The notes: generated by a model not told the origin, from the letters alone. 64,000 nt of DNA from Hyphomicrobiales bacterium (GCA_900472575.1 UCIV01000023.1:31954-95953), one strand, 5' to 3'. Shown: positions 29,860 to 38,610, numbered from the stretch's first letter. A program made the numbers and translations.

Positions 29860-30446
29860 CCGACCTTCAGGCAATGAAAGACGCGAGCATTCGTCGCATC
29901 AAAGGGCCAACGATTCTTCTCGGCTCAGGCACCTATTTCGACTTCGAATCTCCTGAGACCAGTGAGCTGACTATTGAGGATGTTGCCTATGGTCTCGCAT
30001 TCGCTTGCCGGTTCGCTGGACAGTGCGTCAGCCGACTGACGGGTAAGCGAGTATATTATTCTGTCGCAGAGCACTGTGTTCGGATGAGTTATGCCGCGGA
30101 GCCCAGGCTCGCAATACAGGCTTTGATGCACGAGCTGGGCGAGTCGACATGTGGGGATATGACAGGACCACTGAAGTCGATCTGCCCCGACTACAAGTCC
30201 GTCGAAAAGCGCTGCGAAGCGGCAGCCCTCCAATCGTTCGGGATCGAGAAGACGGATCCGGACGAGATCAAGCTTCTCGATCTTCGGATGCTCGCCACAG
30301 AACGACGCGATCTGATGCGCTGGAATGGAGAGGAGTGGGATTGGACTAAGGGCGCCCAGCCGTTTGAGTTTGACATAATACCATGGTCACCACCTGAGTT
30401 AGCTGCCGAACGCTTTCTGGATCGATACTGGGAGTTAACGGCGTGA
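29856..30446 (+). CDS. HD-domain phosphohydrolase (5'-deoxynucleotidase-like)
   Basis: 196 aa. The HD motif region is YYSVAEHCVRMSYAA, then ALMHELGESTCGDMTGPLK (metal-binding H-E/D pair) and a later Asp in LLDLRMLATERRD, the order seen in YfbR/YfdR-like nucleotidases. TTG 29856 is preferred over ATG 29874 because GGAGGAGG lies 5 nt before it and it overlaps the previous stop. It probably dephosphorylates deoxynucleotides as part of phage nucleotide metabolism. Confidence 0.82.
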   Translation: MTDLQAMKDASIRRIKGPTILLGSGTYFDFESPETSELTIEDVAYGLAFACRFAGQCVSRLTGKRVYYSVAEHCVRMSYAAEPRLAIQALMHELGESTCGDMTGPLKSICPDYKSVEKRCEAAALQSFGIEKTDPDEIKLLDLRMLATERRDLMRWNGEEWDWTKGAQPFEFDIIPWSPPELAAERFLDRYWELTA

Positions 30447-30886
30447 ACTGGGATCAATATTTCATCAAAATGGCCCAGCTGGTGTCGTCGAAGAGCAAAG
30501 ATCGATCGACGCAGGTTGGTTGCGTCATCGTTGGCCCTCAAAATGAGGTTCGATCGACGGGATTCAACGGGTTCCCCCGAGGGATCGACGACACGGTTGC
30601 TGATCGGCACGAGCGACCGGCGAAATACAAGTGGACAGAACACGCCGAGCGAAATGCCATCTACAACGCAGCCCGCGCCGGCACCTCGACCGATCGCTGC
30701 CGGATCTATGTTCCTTGGCTGCCTTGCACTGACTGTGCCCGCGCGATCATTCAGGCAGGTATCACTGAGGTGATCGGAGTTGATGCCGATCTCGACAATC
30801 CTCGGTGGGCCGAAGACTTCGCTCTGGCCAAGTCGATGATGGAAGAGGCTGGTGTCACCGTCCGCTTTGTTGCGGAGGAGTGCTGA
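30443..30886 (+). CDS. Deoxycytidylate (dCMP) deaminase
   Basis: 147 aa. The zinc site is complete: H67-A-E69 in TEHAERNAIYNAA and PCTDC (C95, C98). The N-terminal KSKDRSTQVGCVIV and the GFNGFPRG loop are typical of dCMP deaminases rather than cytidine or tRNA deaminases. It converts dCMP to dUMP, feeding dTTP synthesis. GTG 30443 overlaps the preceding stop (GTGA). Confidence 0.9.
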   Translation: MNWDQYFIKMAQLVSSKSKDRSTQVGCVIVGPQNEVRSTGFNGFPRGIDDTVADRHERPAKYKWTEHAERNAIYNAARAGTSTDRCRIYVPWLPCTDCARAIIQAGITEVIGVDADLDNPRWAEDFALAKSMMEEAGVTVRFVAEEC

Positions 30887-31104
30887 TGGATTGGTTCCAG
30901 ATCATCGGCATCGTCGCAACCTATGTGGTTGGCACATTCTTCGCCGGGTACGCCGGTTTCTTCGTTACCTATGGCATCCAGGCAATTTTCCGGATGAATG
31001 ACAGCCTGGCTGCGATCGCTGCACCGGCTTTTGTTGCAATCGTCATCTGGATACTCGGCGCCGTCGGCGGCCTGATGCTTTTCGGAGCTTTGATAGCGCA
31101 ATGA
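30886..31104 (+). CDS. Small membrane protein, 72 aa
   Basis: Two membrane helices (FQIIGIVATYVVGTFFAGYA and AAPAFVAIVIWILGAVGGLM) separated by a short basic loop (IFRMNDS). The ATG overlaps the previous stop (TGATG). Size and topology would allow a holin, but it lies among nucleotide-metabolism genes far from the lysozyme, so no role is assigned. Confidence 0.65.
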   Translation: MDWFQIIGIVATYVVGTFFAGYAGFFVTYGIQAIFRMNDSLAAIAAPAFVAIVIWILGAVGGLMLFGALIAQ

Positions 31105-31676
31105 ACATGCATGACTTTGAATTCGGTGACATCATCGAGAACGGCTGGGCCTCGAACGACAACCCAACGAAGCGGGGCGTTTTCATCCGATACATTCATC
31201 GCTCAGGCAAGCTTAACCCGGGCAAGCATGCTGTAATCCGCTTTGATAGTGGCGGCCTTGGCGAATTTCGCATCGACATGGAGGCCAAGCTGACGAAGAT
31301 CGGCACGGTTTTCGATGAGCGAGATGCCGAGATTGCCCGGCTCAAGGCCGCGATGTTCGGAACCTACGCGACCATCTACCTTGACGGCCGGAATGAACAT
31401 GGCTCGTTCGTTCAGGCAGCATATCCGCGTGGTTTTGAGCCAGATATCGGCGATCTGGATCAACAGGCAGAGAGCATTATCCAGGAAGCCGAGAAATTAG
31501 GGTTCTCGATCGGCAACCTCGTCTGGGCCGAATTTGCCTTTGTAGCGGCACAGAGGGGAGAATACGGCGCCGTCGAGTTGGCGGAGTATTTCGAGTTCAA
31601 AGGCATCAACTTCGAGATGAGCAAAGCGGTCAATGCTTCCTTCTCGTTCGAGCCCGCCGATGATTGCTCTCGATAA
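31101..31676 (+). CDS. Hypothetical protein, 191 aa
   Basis: A beta-rich N-terminus (FEFGDIIENGWASNDNPTKR, then HAVIRFDSGGLGEFRI), then a helical C-terminal half (AEYFEFKGINFEMSKAV). The ATG overlaps the previous stop. No family recognised. Confidence 0.65.
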   Translation: MNMHDFEFGDIIENGWASNDNPTKRGVFIRYIHRSGKLNPGKHAVIRFDSGGLGEFRIDMEAKLTKIGTVFDERDAEIARLKAAMFGTYATIYLDGRNEHGSFVQAAYPRGFEPDIGDLDQQAESIIQEAEKLGFSIGNLVWAEFAFVAAQRGEYGAVELAEYFEFKGINFEMSKAVNASFSFEPADDCSR

Positions 31677-32028
31677 GGTTGTCGCTGGTGCCGTCTTTGA
31701 GCGACTGCATCCGTTTACGTGGGCCAGGGGCTATCTCAGCAGCAGGCCTAACGACTACGTCGAGCGCTGGCGGCCAGGCGCGCATGAGAGCATCGAGACG
31801 CAACCCGGATACTTCAAGCCGGTCTGCCACGCTGAGGGGATCATTCGGCACACGATCGTCTCAGTCCATAAACCGCCGGGCTATCAGGAGCGCGTGTTTT
31901 TCCTGCGCCATTACTACGATCCGGAGGAGGACTTCGTTGCTCCTCCGAAACTTCACCATCTGGTGACAAGAGCGTTTCGACGCGAGGTTGAACGCCATCA
32001 AACTGACTATGAGATCCAACCGCTATGA
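31660..32028 (+). CDS. Hypothetical protein, 122 aa
   Basis: ATG 31660 lies 17 nt inside the upstream gene. Aromatic/basic composition (FTWARGYLSSRPNDYVERW, then FFLRHYYDPEEDF). No family recognised. Ends in an ATGA overlap with the next small gene. Confidence 0.6.
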   Translation: MIALDKVVAGAVFERLHPFTWARGYLSSRPNDYVERWRPGAHESIETQPGYFKPVCHAEGIIRHTIVSVHKPPGYQERVFFLRHYYDPEEDFVAPPKLHHLVTRAFRREVERHQTDYEIQPL

Positions 32029-32162
32029 TCGTCTGGAACTGGTCAATCTTTTACATCGGCTGCTTCGTTGGCGGCTTTGTCTCCTCGGGTATCGTTCTGA
32101 CACTCATGTACATTGGCGAACGCCGCACCCGTCGCCGGCAACAACAACAGGGTCACTATTGA
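32025..32162 (+). CDS. Single-pass membrane peptide, 45 aa
   Basis: The ATG overlaps the previous stop (ATGA). One membrane helix (WSIFYIGCFVGGFVSSGIVL) is followed by a basic, Gln-rich tail (GERRTRRRQQQQGHY). Too short for most gene callers, but start coupling and composition support it. Confidence 0.6.
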   Translation: MIVWNWSIFYIGCFVGGFVSSGIVLTLMYIGERRTRRRQQQQGHY

Positions 32163-32163
32163 A

Positions 32164-32637
32164 ATGGCGATTGAAAAATTTCTCCCTCTCTCGGTGATCG
32201 GGATCAGCCAGAACGATGGCAGCATCTCCTTCGGCTGCCCGGACATCAAGATGGTGCTCGGCTACATCACGAACGCATGCTCTTTCAATGACTTCATTAC
32301 CGCGGCCATGAAACGAGGTGGCGGCTATTTCCGACAAGAGGACGCGAGCACTCAGATGGACATCGCCTATGAGGTTGTGACCATCCTGAATCGTTCTCAG
32401 TGGAAGGACATCGGGACGGCGCCAAAGACGAGAGATGACTTCGTCGGCGGCGCGATCGAAGTCCTCGCATGGTGCCCTGATCCGGAAGCCAGGAATGGCG
32501 GTGATCAACGTGTCGTCTGGTGGGAGCCAGGTGAGAATGGCGGCTGCTGGTGGTCTGAACGTGACCAGCAGGAAAACCCCACTGCGTGGCTGGAGATCAC
32601 CGATGTCCCGGCCGCCTTCAAGAGGCAGTCTGCATGA
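32164..32637 (+). CDS. Hypothetical protein, 157 aa, with DUF551-like segment
   Basis: The N-terminal half is strand-rich (FLPLSVIGISQNDGSISFG). The C-terminal half has the W..IGTAPKTRDDF start and VLAWCPD/VVWWEP strands reminiscent of the DUF551 family (tentative). ATG 32164 one base after the previous stop. Confidence 0.6.
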   Translation: MAIEKFLPLSVIGISQNDGSISFGCPDIKMVLGYITNACSFNDFITAAMKRGGGYFRQEDASTQMDIAYEVVTILNRSQWKDIGTAPKTRDDFVGGAIEVLAWCPDPEARNGGDQRVVWWEPGENGGCWWSERDQQENPTAWLEITDVPAAFKRQSA

Positions 32638-32960
32638 TGGATGAACTGGTTGCCGCTGCGAAAGAGCCTCTTGGGCTTCGATCGATCTGGATCGACGACG
32701 AGGAGTACGAGGCGATCATCAATGCCGTCATCACCAAACTCGGTGGCTACTCGCACGATGATGCCAATCTCCTCGCACTAGCCGCGTCTGACCGCCTCAA
32801 CCGCTTGCTTCGGATCTGCCGTGGCATTGCGTGGACAGGCTTGGGCGAGCCGGCGATGAAGGAGAATGCAACGAAGGCGGCGATGCATGAACTCGCCAGC
32901 TTCTTGCTGCAGGATGCGCTCGATCGACGATTGGAAGCGGGCAACGGAGCGGGAGGGTAA
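32634..32960 (+). CDS. Hypothetical protein, 108 aa
   Basis: An alpha-helical, acidic protein beginning MMDELVAAAKEPLGLRSIWI. ATG at 32634 or 32637, overlapping the previous stop. No family recognised. Confidence 0.55.
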   Translation: MMDELVAAAKEPLGLRSIWIDDEEYEAIINAVITKLGGYSHDDANLLALAASDRLNRLLRICRGIAWTGLGEPAMKENATKAAMHELASFLLQDALDRRLEAGNGAGG

Positions 32961-32964
32961 TACG

Positions 32965-33300
32965 ATGCTTTCAGCAGCGCGTCACAATGAGTTGGTCCGC
33001 TTCATCATGGATGAGTCCGACGGCTTCAGCAGCCGGAAAGAACTCGAAAACGCTCTGATGTCGCGGTTCGGAGACGTCACGTTTGATGATCTCGACAAGG
33101 CTCTACTCGATGCCGCCGATCGAGAACGGGAACGGGCGCGTGAGTTCGAAGCTGATGCGGAAGTCCTCATGGAGTTTCTTCCGTTGTTCGAAGGCGAGCC
33201 GAAAGGCGCCCTGATCGGGGAGATCGCGATCCGAAAGGCAGCCGCCGGTGATCCGCTCGCGATCAAATTTCTGTCCATGTGCGGGGATCCTGACGAGTGA
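32965..33300 (+). CDS. Hypothetical protein, 111 aa
   Basis: Helical and strongly charged (LLDAADRERERAREFEADAE). GGAGGGTAATACG before ATG 32965. The stop overlaps the next start (GTGA). No family recognised. Confidence 0.6.
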   Translation: MLSAARHNELVRFIMDESDGFSSRKELENALMSRFGDVTFDDLDKALLDAADRERERAREFEADAEVLMEFLPLFEGEPKGALIGEIAIRKAAAGDPLAIKFLSMCGDPDE

Positions 33301-33791
33301 GCGACGAACCCATCAATCCGAACGATGTTCCAATCGAAGAACGTCCAGGGTCGACGCCACACAGTTCACCGGTGATCGACCTTGCTGAGGTTCGTGTCGC
33401 TTTCGGTCTTCCGAGATCTACGGCACGGGTCTGTAGGCATAAGGCCCTTGTCTATAACCGCGGTGAACGCCGGATCTGGTGCACGGACTGCGAGAGTACC
33501 GTCGATCCATTCGACGCTTTCATGACCCTCACCACCTATTTCCACGACATGGAGTCGGCCGTGCGATCAAAGTTGGCGCGTGCGATCGAGGCTGAAGCCG
33601 CGACCTTGGTCAAGCGCGCCAGCAAGAACCTCGATCGGCAATGGAATGGCAAGCATCCAATGGCTGTGAGCTGCCCCCATTGCCACAATGGCCTTCTGCC
33701 GGAAGATTTCCTCAGCGGCGGATCGGCAGTTTCAAGAGACATAGAAATAGCTCGCAGGAAGCGGGCTCATGCCAATAAGGAAAACAAATGA
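33297..33791 (+). CDS. Putative zinc-binding protein, 164 aa
   Basis: Contains VCRHKALVYNRGERRIWC followed by TDCE (a C-H...C-C set) and, near the C-terminus, SCPHCHNG, so two metal sites are likely. The first site resembles the small zinc ribbon of phage regulatory proteins. GTG 33297 overlaps the previous stop. Function unknown; nucleic-acid binding is inferred. Confidence 0.6.
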   Translation: MSDEPINPNDVPIEERPGSTPHSSPVIDLAEVRVAFGLPRSTARVCRHKALVYNRGERRIWCTDCESTVDPFDAFMTLTTYFHDMESAVRSKLARAIEAEAATLVKRASKNLDRQWNGKHPMAVSCPHCHNGLLPEDFLSGGSAVSRDIEIARRKRAHANKENK

Positions 33792-34282
33792 GCAAGGCTC
33801 AAATCGCAACATATCAGCACATCGCTCGAGTCCGTCAGCTTCTCGGCGAATTCGCGATCGAGATGATCAAGCGCGGCGACCGCCACGACGCATCGAAATT
33901 CGATCCCATCGAAATGGGGCCGCTCGAAGAAATGCAGAAGATCGTTGATGACGAAGGCCCGGCGCTGCCTGGCTCTGAAGCATACAAGGCGCGGACCGCC
34001 ATGCTTGGAACGATGATTTCTCATCATCGGCAATCGAACCCACACCATCCGGAATTCTACGAGTTCGAGCTCGGCGGCCAGTATATGAACGGCATCAACG
34101 GTATGGATCTCTTCGACTGGCGGGCTGCGAATCTAGATCGCGATGCCGGCGCTCCGATGTCGCTGGCATTCTCATGCGACAAATACAAAATCATCGGTCC
34201 TCTTCGGCACATTCTGTTTAACACGGCGGAGAGGCTCGGCTATGTCGTCGACGATCCCAGCGCGATAGACCGCAAGGAGTAA
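33788..34282 (+). CDS. DUF5662 family protein
   Basis: 164 aa. The N-terminus HIARVRQLLGEFAIEMIKRG, then RHDASKF, and a later SHHRQSNPHHPEFYE form the conserved His/Asp-rich pattern of DUF5662, suggesting a metal-dependent HD-like helical fold. Its activity is not known. ATG 33788 overlaps the previous stop. Confidence 0.75.
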   Translation: MSKAQIATYQHIARVRQLLGEFAIEMIKRGDRHDASKFDPIEMGPLEEMQKIVDDEGPALPGSEAYKARTAMLGTMISHHRQSNPHHPEFYEFELGGQYMNGINGMDLFDWRAANLDRDAGAPMSLAFSCDKYKIIGPLRHILFNTAERLGYVVDDPSAIDRKE

Positions 34283-34288
34283 GGGTGG

Positions 34289-34822
34289 ATGAGTGATCTC
34301 TTCATGCGGCGATCAGCCATCATCTCGGATTGCGAAGACTATCGGGTCGAGCTGAGACGTATCTGGAATGACGATCTTCCGCTCTTGGTCGTCTGCATGC
34401 TCAATCCGAGCCGTGCGGATCATGAGGTAGAGGATCCAACGCTGCTGACGCTGATCCACTTCGCCCGTCTCTGGGGTTATGGCGGTCTTCTGATCGTCAA
34501 CCTATACTCCTACCGCTCGCCATCTCCCAAGGTGATGTTCGCAGTGGGCGAGCGGGCAGTTGGTCCAGAGAACGACCAATATCTAGCTGCAGCCGTCGCC
34601 TATGCGCGTGAAAACGGCGGCCTGCTCCTGGTGGCATGGGGAAACGGCGGAAACGATCGGTCGGATTGGTTCGTCCAATTCGTTCAATCTAGCGGGGTAG
34701 GGATGATCTGCCTCGGGACAACGCTCAGCGGGGCTCCCAAGCATCCCATGGCTCGCGGACTGCATCGGATCCCTCGCGATCAAATGCCGATCAATTGGAG
34801 ACCTTCGAATGATCGGCCGTAG
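34289..34822 (+). CDS. DUF1643 family protein
   Basis: 177 aa. Carries VCMLNPSRADHEVEDPTL and, further on, GLLIVNLYSYRSPSP and LLVAWGNGG, the defining blocks of DUF1643, common in phages and defence-rich loci and of unknown biochemical role. ATG 34289 lies after AAGGGTGG. Confidence 0.82.
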   Translation: MSDLFMRRSAIISDCEDYRVELRRIWNDDLPLLVVCMLNPSRADHEVEDPTLLTLIHFARLWGYGGLLIVNLYSYRSPSPKVMFAVGERAVGPENDQYLAAAVAYARENGGLLLVAWGNGGNDRSDWFVQFVQSSGVGMICLGTTLSGAPKHPMARGLHRIPRDQMPINWRPSNDRP

Positions 34823-35024
34823 CCTCCCAGCTAATCGCGCAGATTGGACGCCCCAAGAGACGAGGGATTTCCTTCAGTTCTACGCCGGCGTCCTTCATCG
34901 CTAGGCTGCCGCTCGGAAAGGGCATCAGCCTGTGTATTCAGCCGATCTGCAATCATGGGCAGATAAAGCACGCAGTGAGGCACAGGCGATCTATCTCAGC
35001 CCTCCGCAGATGGAGTTTTTTTGA
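34809..35024 (+). pseudogene. Small conserved protein interrupted by an in-frame TAG
   Basis: ATG 34809, overlapping the DUF1643 gene end by 14 nt. The frame reads RADWTPQETRDFLQFYAGVL then HR, meets TAG at 34902-34904, and continues in frame as AAARKGHQPVYSADLQSWAD and KARSEAQAIYLSPPQMEFF to TGA 35024. Together this is a coherent 71-residue protein. A second interrupted gene of this kind in the same transcript (see 28776). Confidence 0.65.
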
Positions 35025-35112
35025 TGGAAACCGTTTCGCCTCCCTCTCGAAGCTCAAGCACGCGCCGTTGAAACAGGTTGATGGCAGAGTTGGGCCAACG
35101 TTGATTGTCCAA

Positions 35113-36381
35113 TCACCGATTCTCAATCTCGCGCAGCGCTTTGGGGTTTCTTACGTCGATTGCAATTCCGCAACTGCCGCCGGTTAGGTTCGAAAACTGT
35201 CGATAGGACGGGCTATTTTCATTGCGCCACCAGTTCGCGGCAGTAGATTTTAAACTTATTATAGCAGGGGTATCAAATAATATTATCGTGGTCTCTGTAG
35301 AGTAAGATTTGCTGCACTGCCATTCGCCGGTGTTACACTCATTTCGTAAGTATTTTATTTTATCGGGCGTGTCGTCATTGGACACAATCGGCCTGTCGAT
35401 GATCTCTCCTATGGTTGATGATAATATATCAGCGATTTTATCTTTGTAAGTTGTGCACACAATTCGCGTATTGTCCTCCGATCCGTTTTCGGTTGTCTGT
35501 GTCTGCGAGTAATTTTTGCTGTAATTTTCGCTCGTCCAATATACAACGTTATCTACGTTCCATTTTGATTTTACTCCGTTAGTGTCATTACTTAAGAAGT
35601 CGATCCTCCACGCTCTTTTTTGAATTGTGGTTTCGTAGCGAAACCACAACGGATCCTTGCCATCGCGGGGCGTTTTGGTGGTGAACCACTTTCCGCTCGG
35701 GTATCGCGAGACCAGATCATCATGGGTGGCTGTGACGGGTGGCCCTTTGTAACCAAGGAAATTACCGGTTTGCTTTGGAGGTATTCCGCCACAGTTGTCG
35801 TAACCATTTCGAGCCGCTGCGAGGCTTTCCTGGAGTGAAGGGTAGTCGTCCTGTGCTGTCGCCCCATCGTGTCGGAGACGTCCAAGAAGTTCAGCGGCTC
35901 TGTTCCAATCCATTTTCATTCGTGCAACGGCACAACCAGCGAACCCATCAGCCTCAGTCTCTTTTGCCTTTAAGCCAATGTCCTTTCGGCTGGTAGTATG
36001 TCGACCGACCAAATGACCAAGCTCGTGACCGAAGACGACGGTTGCATGTGTGGGATCTTTGCCGAGAACCTCTTTTGCCCAATCCGGCCTGTAGATGATG
36101 AAATCCGCCGATGGGATGTCTTTAGTTCCTGGAGGGGTGGACCATGCTAGTGCCTTCTCGACGTAATCACACTCGACGATTGTTAAACCATCGACCAAGC
36201 CTATCGAACTTGCGATTTTTCGCACGAGTAGCGCCGCGTCGCTGGGCGCAATTCCCACTCCGGAGGAATTGCTGGAGTTCTTCAGGTGCTGACGCACACA
36301 CAGAGGAGCAGAATTCGCATGCACTTGGGGAGTGCCAGAAAGTAGCGAAGCTAGTAACAACGCTATGAGGCGCCAAAGCAT
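35113..36381 (-). CDS. Secreted zinc metalloprotease-like protein
   Basis: 422 aa. Signal peptide (MLWRLIALLLASLLSG, cleavage near QVHANS). The catalytic helix is HATVVFGHELGHLVGRH (HExxH at 119-123), with the third ligand in KETEADGFAG about 20 residues on, as in M48-type peptidases. The C-terminal half (from about 215) is unassigned and noticeably AT-richer, with many Asn/Thr/Ser codons, suggesting separate origin. ATG 36381 follows GTGGAG; the in-frame GTG 36396 is less likely. It overlaps and is co-transcribed with the lysozyme. Confidence 0.75.
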   Translation of the reverse strand: MLWRLIALLLASLLSGTPQVHANSAPLCVRQHLKNSSNSSGVGIAPSDAALLVRKIASSIGLVDGLTIVECDYVEKALAWSTPPGTKDIPSADFIIYRPDWAKEVLGKDPTHATVVFGHELGHLVGRHTTSRKDIGLKAKETEADGFAGCAVARMKMDWNRAAELLGRLRHDGATAQDDYPSLQESLAAARNGYDNCGGIPPKQTGNFLGYKGPPVTATHDDLVSRYPSGKWFTTKTPRDGKDPLWFRYETTIQKRAWRIDFLSNDTNGVKSKWNVDNVVYWTSENYSKNYSQTQTTENGSEDNTRIVCTTYKDKIADILSSTIGEIIDRPIVSNDDTPDKIKYLRNECNTGEWQCSKSYSTETTIILFDTPAIISLKSTAANWWRNENSPSYRQFSNLTGGSCGIAIDVRNPKALREIENR

Positions 36382-36385
36382 AGTT

Positions 36386-37093
36386 CTATTCTCCACTCAG
36401 AACGTCGATTGGTTGTTCGGCGGAGGGAGCTATGCCCAAAGACACGCAAAAATCCCGAGAGAAATTGCCTGCTTCATTCGTTTTGAGCGAACCCACAAAT
36501 AGTGTTGCCTCACACGCACGTCTAATTACCAGCCCGGGCAGTTTAATCTTCTTGGCGGTGACCCACCTTCCGAATTGACGTGTCGCAGGACCGAATTCGC
36601 TGAGGTTAACCAATGTGAGAAGAGTCGACTTTTCGAAGTTCCCTTTCCCGACATTGAAAGTGAAAACGGAAAGAGCGCTAAATTGATCATCATCGAGCTC
36701 GACCTCCACAAGTCGTTGAACCGCTGAACGAGAGCTCCTCGTGTCACGCTCCAAAAGCTCGAGCCCTTGTTTCTTGGTCAAGGGAGTAGAAAATTCTCCC
36801 AGATCGATGTTCTCGCATCGATCTAAAGCGATCAGGTGCCCGTACCCTATTGTGCAGTACCCAACAGGGTCGTTGTGTGCCTCAGGCCGCCACCCCTCGA
36901 AGTGCATGATCATATCGAGGGCAACAGGAATGATCGGCCGCGGGGGCGTACCGGATGTTATCCCAGCACCTGCACCAAGGTCTTCAATCAGGCTCTGTGG
37001 AACCAGCCCAATGTTAGGCTCTTCCTGAGCGATAGATGTTGACCCGAGAAACAATGAAATGATGAATGCGGACAAAGAATATCGGGTAAACAT
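36386..37093 (-). CDS. GH24 lysozyme with signal peptide
   Basis: 235 aa. Signal peptide (FTRYSLSAFIISLFLGSTSI, then AQEE), a 35-residue linker, then the T4-type lysozyme core with catalytic E66, D75 and T81 (E-x8-D-x5-T; HFEGWRPEAHNDPVGYCTIG). The C-terminal part has the FDDDQFSAL-like and FNVGKGNFEKSTLL blocks of the fold. It degrades peptidoglycan, either as the phage endolysin exported by the Sec pathway or as cargo. GGAG precedes ATG 37093. Confidence 0.88.
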   Translation of the reverse strand: MFTRYSLSAFIISLFLGSTSIAQEEPNIGLVPQSLIEDLGAGAGITSGTPPRPIIPVALDMIMHFEGWRPEAHNDPVGYCTIGYGHLIALDRCENIDLGEFSTPLTKKQGLELLERDTRSSRSAVQRLVEVELDDDQFSALSVFTFNVGKGNFEKSTLLTLVNLSEFGPATRQFGRWVTAKKIKLPGLVIRRACEATLFVGSLKTNEAGNFSRDFCVSLGIAPSAEQPIDVLSGE

Positions 37094-37226
37094 CGAAGCA
37101 ACTCCGCCAAAGATGGTACATATTATTCACGGAGTGAAGATTTTGAAAAGTGTGAATTGTTGTTATGTTTCTTATTGTCCGATGCGTTCGGTTTGGAACG
37201 GTAACCGACATATTAAACGCTTCATC

Positions 37227-37358
37227 ATGGTAACCGGATCGCCCGGAAAGAGCTTGATCGTCAGTATTAGCCCTGGCTTTGCGGGTAGCGAAGAAATCGA
37301 ACCTGCGGATATGACCGATAATTCAGAGCCTATCAGACCCGACGATCGCGATTTCTGA
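37227..37358 (+). CDS. Doubtful 43-aa protein
   Basis: ATG 37227 lacks a clear SD. Sequence GKSLIVSISPGFAGSEEIEP and an acidic tail. Listed because composition is protein-like and the stretch is otherwise unexplained. Confidence 0.25.
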   Translation: MVTGSPGKSLIVSISPGFAGSEEIEPADMTDNSEPIRPDDRDF

Positions 37359-37376
37359 GCGATCTACCGAGTTGAA

Positions 37377-37484
37377 ATGCGAAAGCTGCTTGACGTCCTA
37401 AAGGACGGTGAGCCAACTCTCGTTGATCGGGCGTCGAAGCTTGTTCTGCAGGCTTCGTTGATGCGAAAAATTCGCAGAGTTTAG
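37377..37484 (+). CDS. Possible 35-aa protein
   Basis: MRKLLDVLKDGEPTLVDRAS then a helix ending MRKIRRV. Ends exactly where the convergent ligase gene ends. Helical and basic; SD weak. Confidence 0.3.
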   Translation: MRKLLDVLKDGEPTLVDRASKLVLQASLMRKIRRV

Positions 37485-38540
37485 TCACTCAAGTTCCGAA
37501 ATGTCTGCTGAGTCTTCTGCTTCCCTCAAACCCTTATACGACGGGTGCCTGAGCTTCCCGTCGTTCGTCCAGGCTCGATACTCGGTCTCAGCGATATAGG
37601 CCGGCTCAACTAGAACCGCCTTCTTCTTGTTGACACGGACCGGCGGTGTGTCGGACCTCACCTGCTCGAGCAGGCTGAGCAATCGCCTGGCTTCTGAGTG
37701 GCTGAATCCCGTCCCCACACTCCCCACGTACTTCAACTTACCGTTCCGTCGCCCGGCCAACAGAAGGCTTCCCACACCGCCAACAATTGACGAAGACGGC
37801 TCGTAGCCGATCACCGCAAAGCTGTCGCTTTGGATGCATTTAACCTTGATCCAATCTCCCGTGCGACCCGAGCGATACGGCCTGTCGCGCCGCTTTCCGA
37901 TAATCCCCTCAAGTCCGAAATGACATGCTTGGGTAAAGAAGGCTTGGGGGTCTCCATCGAATTCTTCTGACAGCCGGATAGATGGCAGACCGTCTACAGT
38001 ATCCTCCAACAGATGGCGTCGAGTTTCATAGTCCATCCTGCGCAGGTCATGCCCGTCTAGATAGAGGAGATCAAATGCATAGAGGACGGAGTTTCTTGAA
38101 GGCAGCTTGCCTCCGTTTTTTCCGTTAGCGCCGAGCGAGCGCTGAAGCAAGTTGAAGTCTGATCGCCCTTGCTTATCAAGCACGACAGCTTCACCGTCGA
38201 GTATCATTGTTGTCGGCTGCAATGATTGCGCGCTTTCCGCAATGGCTGGGAAACGATGCGTCCAGTCATAACCGCCTCTGGTCAATAGGCGCACTCCCGT
38301 AGGCTCAACGTGAACAGCCAACCGGTACCCGTCCCATTTTATATCCCACGACCATTCTGAACCGGTGGGAGGCGTTTTCCGCAACTCCGCAAGACATGGC
38401 TCTATTCGCCCAGGCATGGGATCAAACGGTAAATGAGGCTGGTTCGGATCACGGTGCCTGACGGGCCGACTTTGGAGCGCGGTGGCTTCGTCGGTAGACA
38501 GAGGTTTCGATGGGCGCTGCGTCGGGCGTTTTGACATCAT
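37485..38540 (-). CDS. ATP-dependent DNA ligase, LigD/LigC type
   Basis: 351 aa. Motif I WDIKWDGYRL with nucleotidyl Lys68 (K-x-D-G), motif III ILDGEAVV, motif IIIa YAFDLLYLDGHDLR, motif IV EGIIGKRRDRPYRSG, motif V DWIKVKC, then an OB domain. This matches the ligase domain used in bacterial non-homologous end joining; the polymerase and nuclease domains of full LigD are absent. It diverges from the imuA-like gene across a LexA box, so SOS induction is likely. Confidence 0.88.
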   Translation of the reverse strand: MMSKRPTQRPSKPLSTDEATALQSRPVRHRDPNQPHLPFDPMPGRIEPCLAELRKTPPTGSEWSWDIKWDGYRLAVHVEPTGVRLLTRGGYDWTHRFPAIAESAQSLQPTTMILDGEAVVLDKQGRSDFNLLQRSLGANGKNGGKLPSRNSVLYAFDLLYLDGHDLRRMDYETRRHLLEDTVDGLPSIRLSEEFDGDPQAFFTQACHFGLEGIIGKRRDRPYRSGRTGDWIKVKCIQSDSFAVIGYEPSSSIVGGVGSLLLAGRRNGKLKYVGSVGTGFSHSEARRLLSLLEQVRSDTPPVRVNKKKAVLVEPAYIAETEYRAWTNDGKLRHPSYKGLREAEDSADISELE

Positions 38541-38595
38541 GTCATTCCATCAGAAATGTCTAACGAAATCTCTATTGACTCATTTCCCACTATGA

Positions 38596-38610
38596 GAACA
38601 TAGTGAGAAC
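38596..38610 (+). promoter_or_regulatory. LexA (SOS) box, alphaproteobacterial type
   Basis: GAACATAGTGAGAAC, i.e. GAAC-N7-GAAC, the complement of the GTTC-N7-GTTC LexA site known from alphaproteobacteria. It lies between the divergent ligase (start 38540) and imuA-like (start 38656) genes. Confidence 0.8.

Noticed and set aside
34975..35187. + strand reading frame of 70 codons
   Set aside because: It lies in another frame across the interrupted gene 34809-35024 and antisense to the protease 3' end, with no ribosome site.
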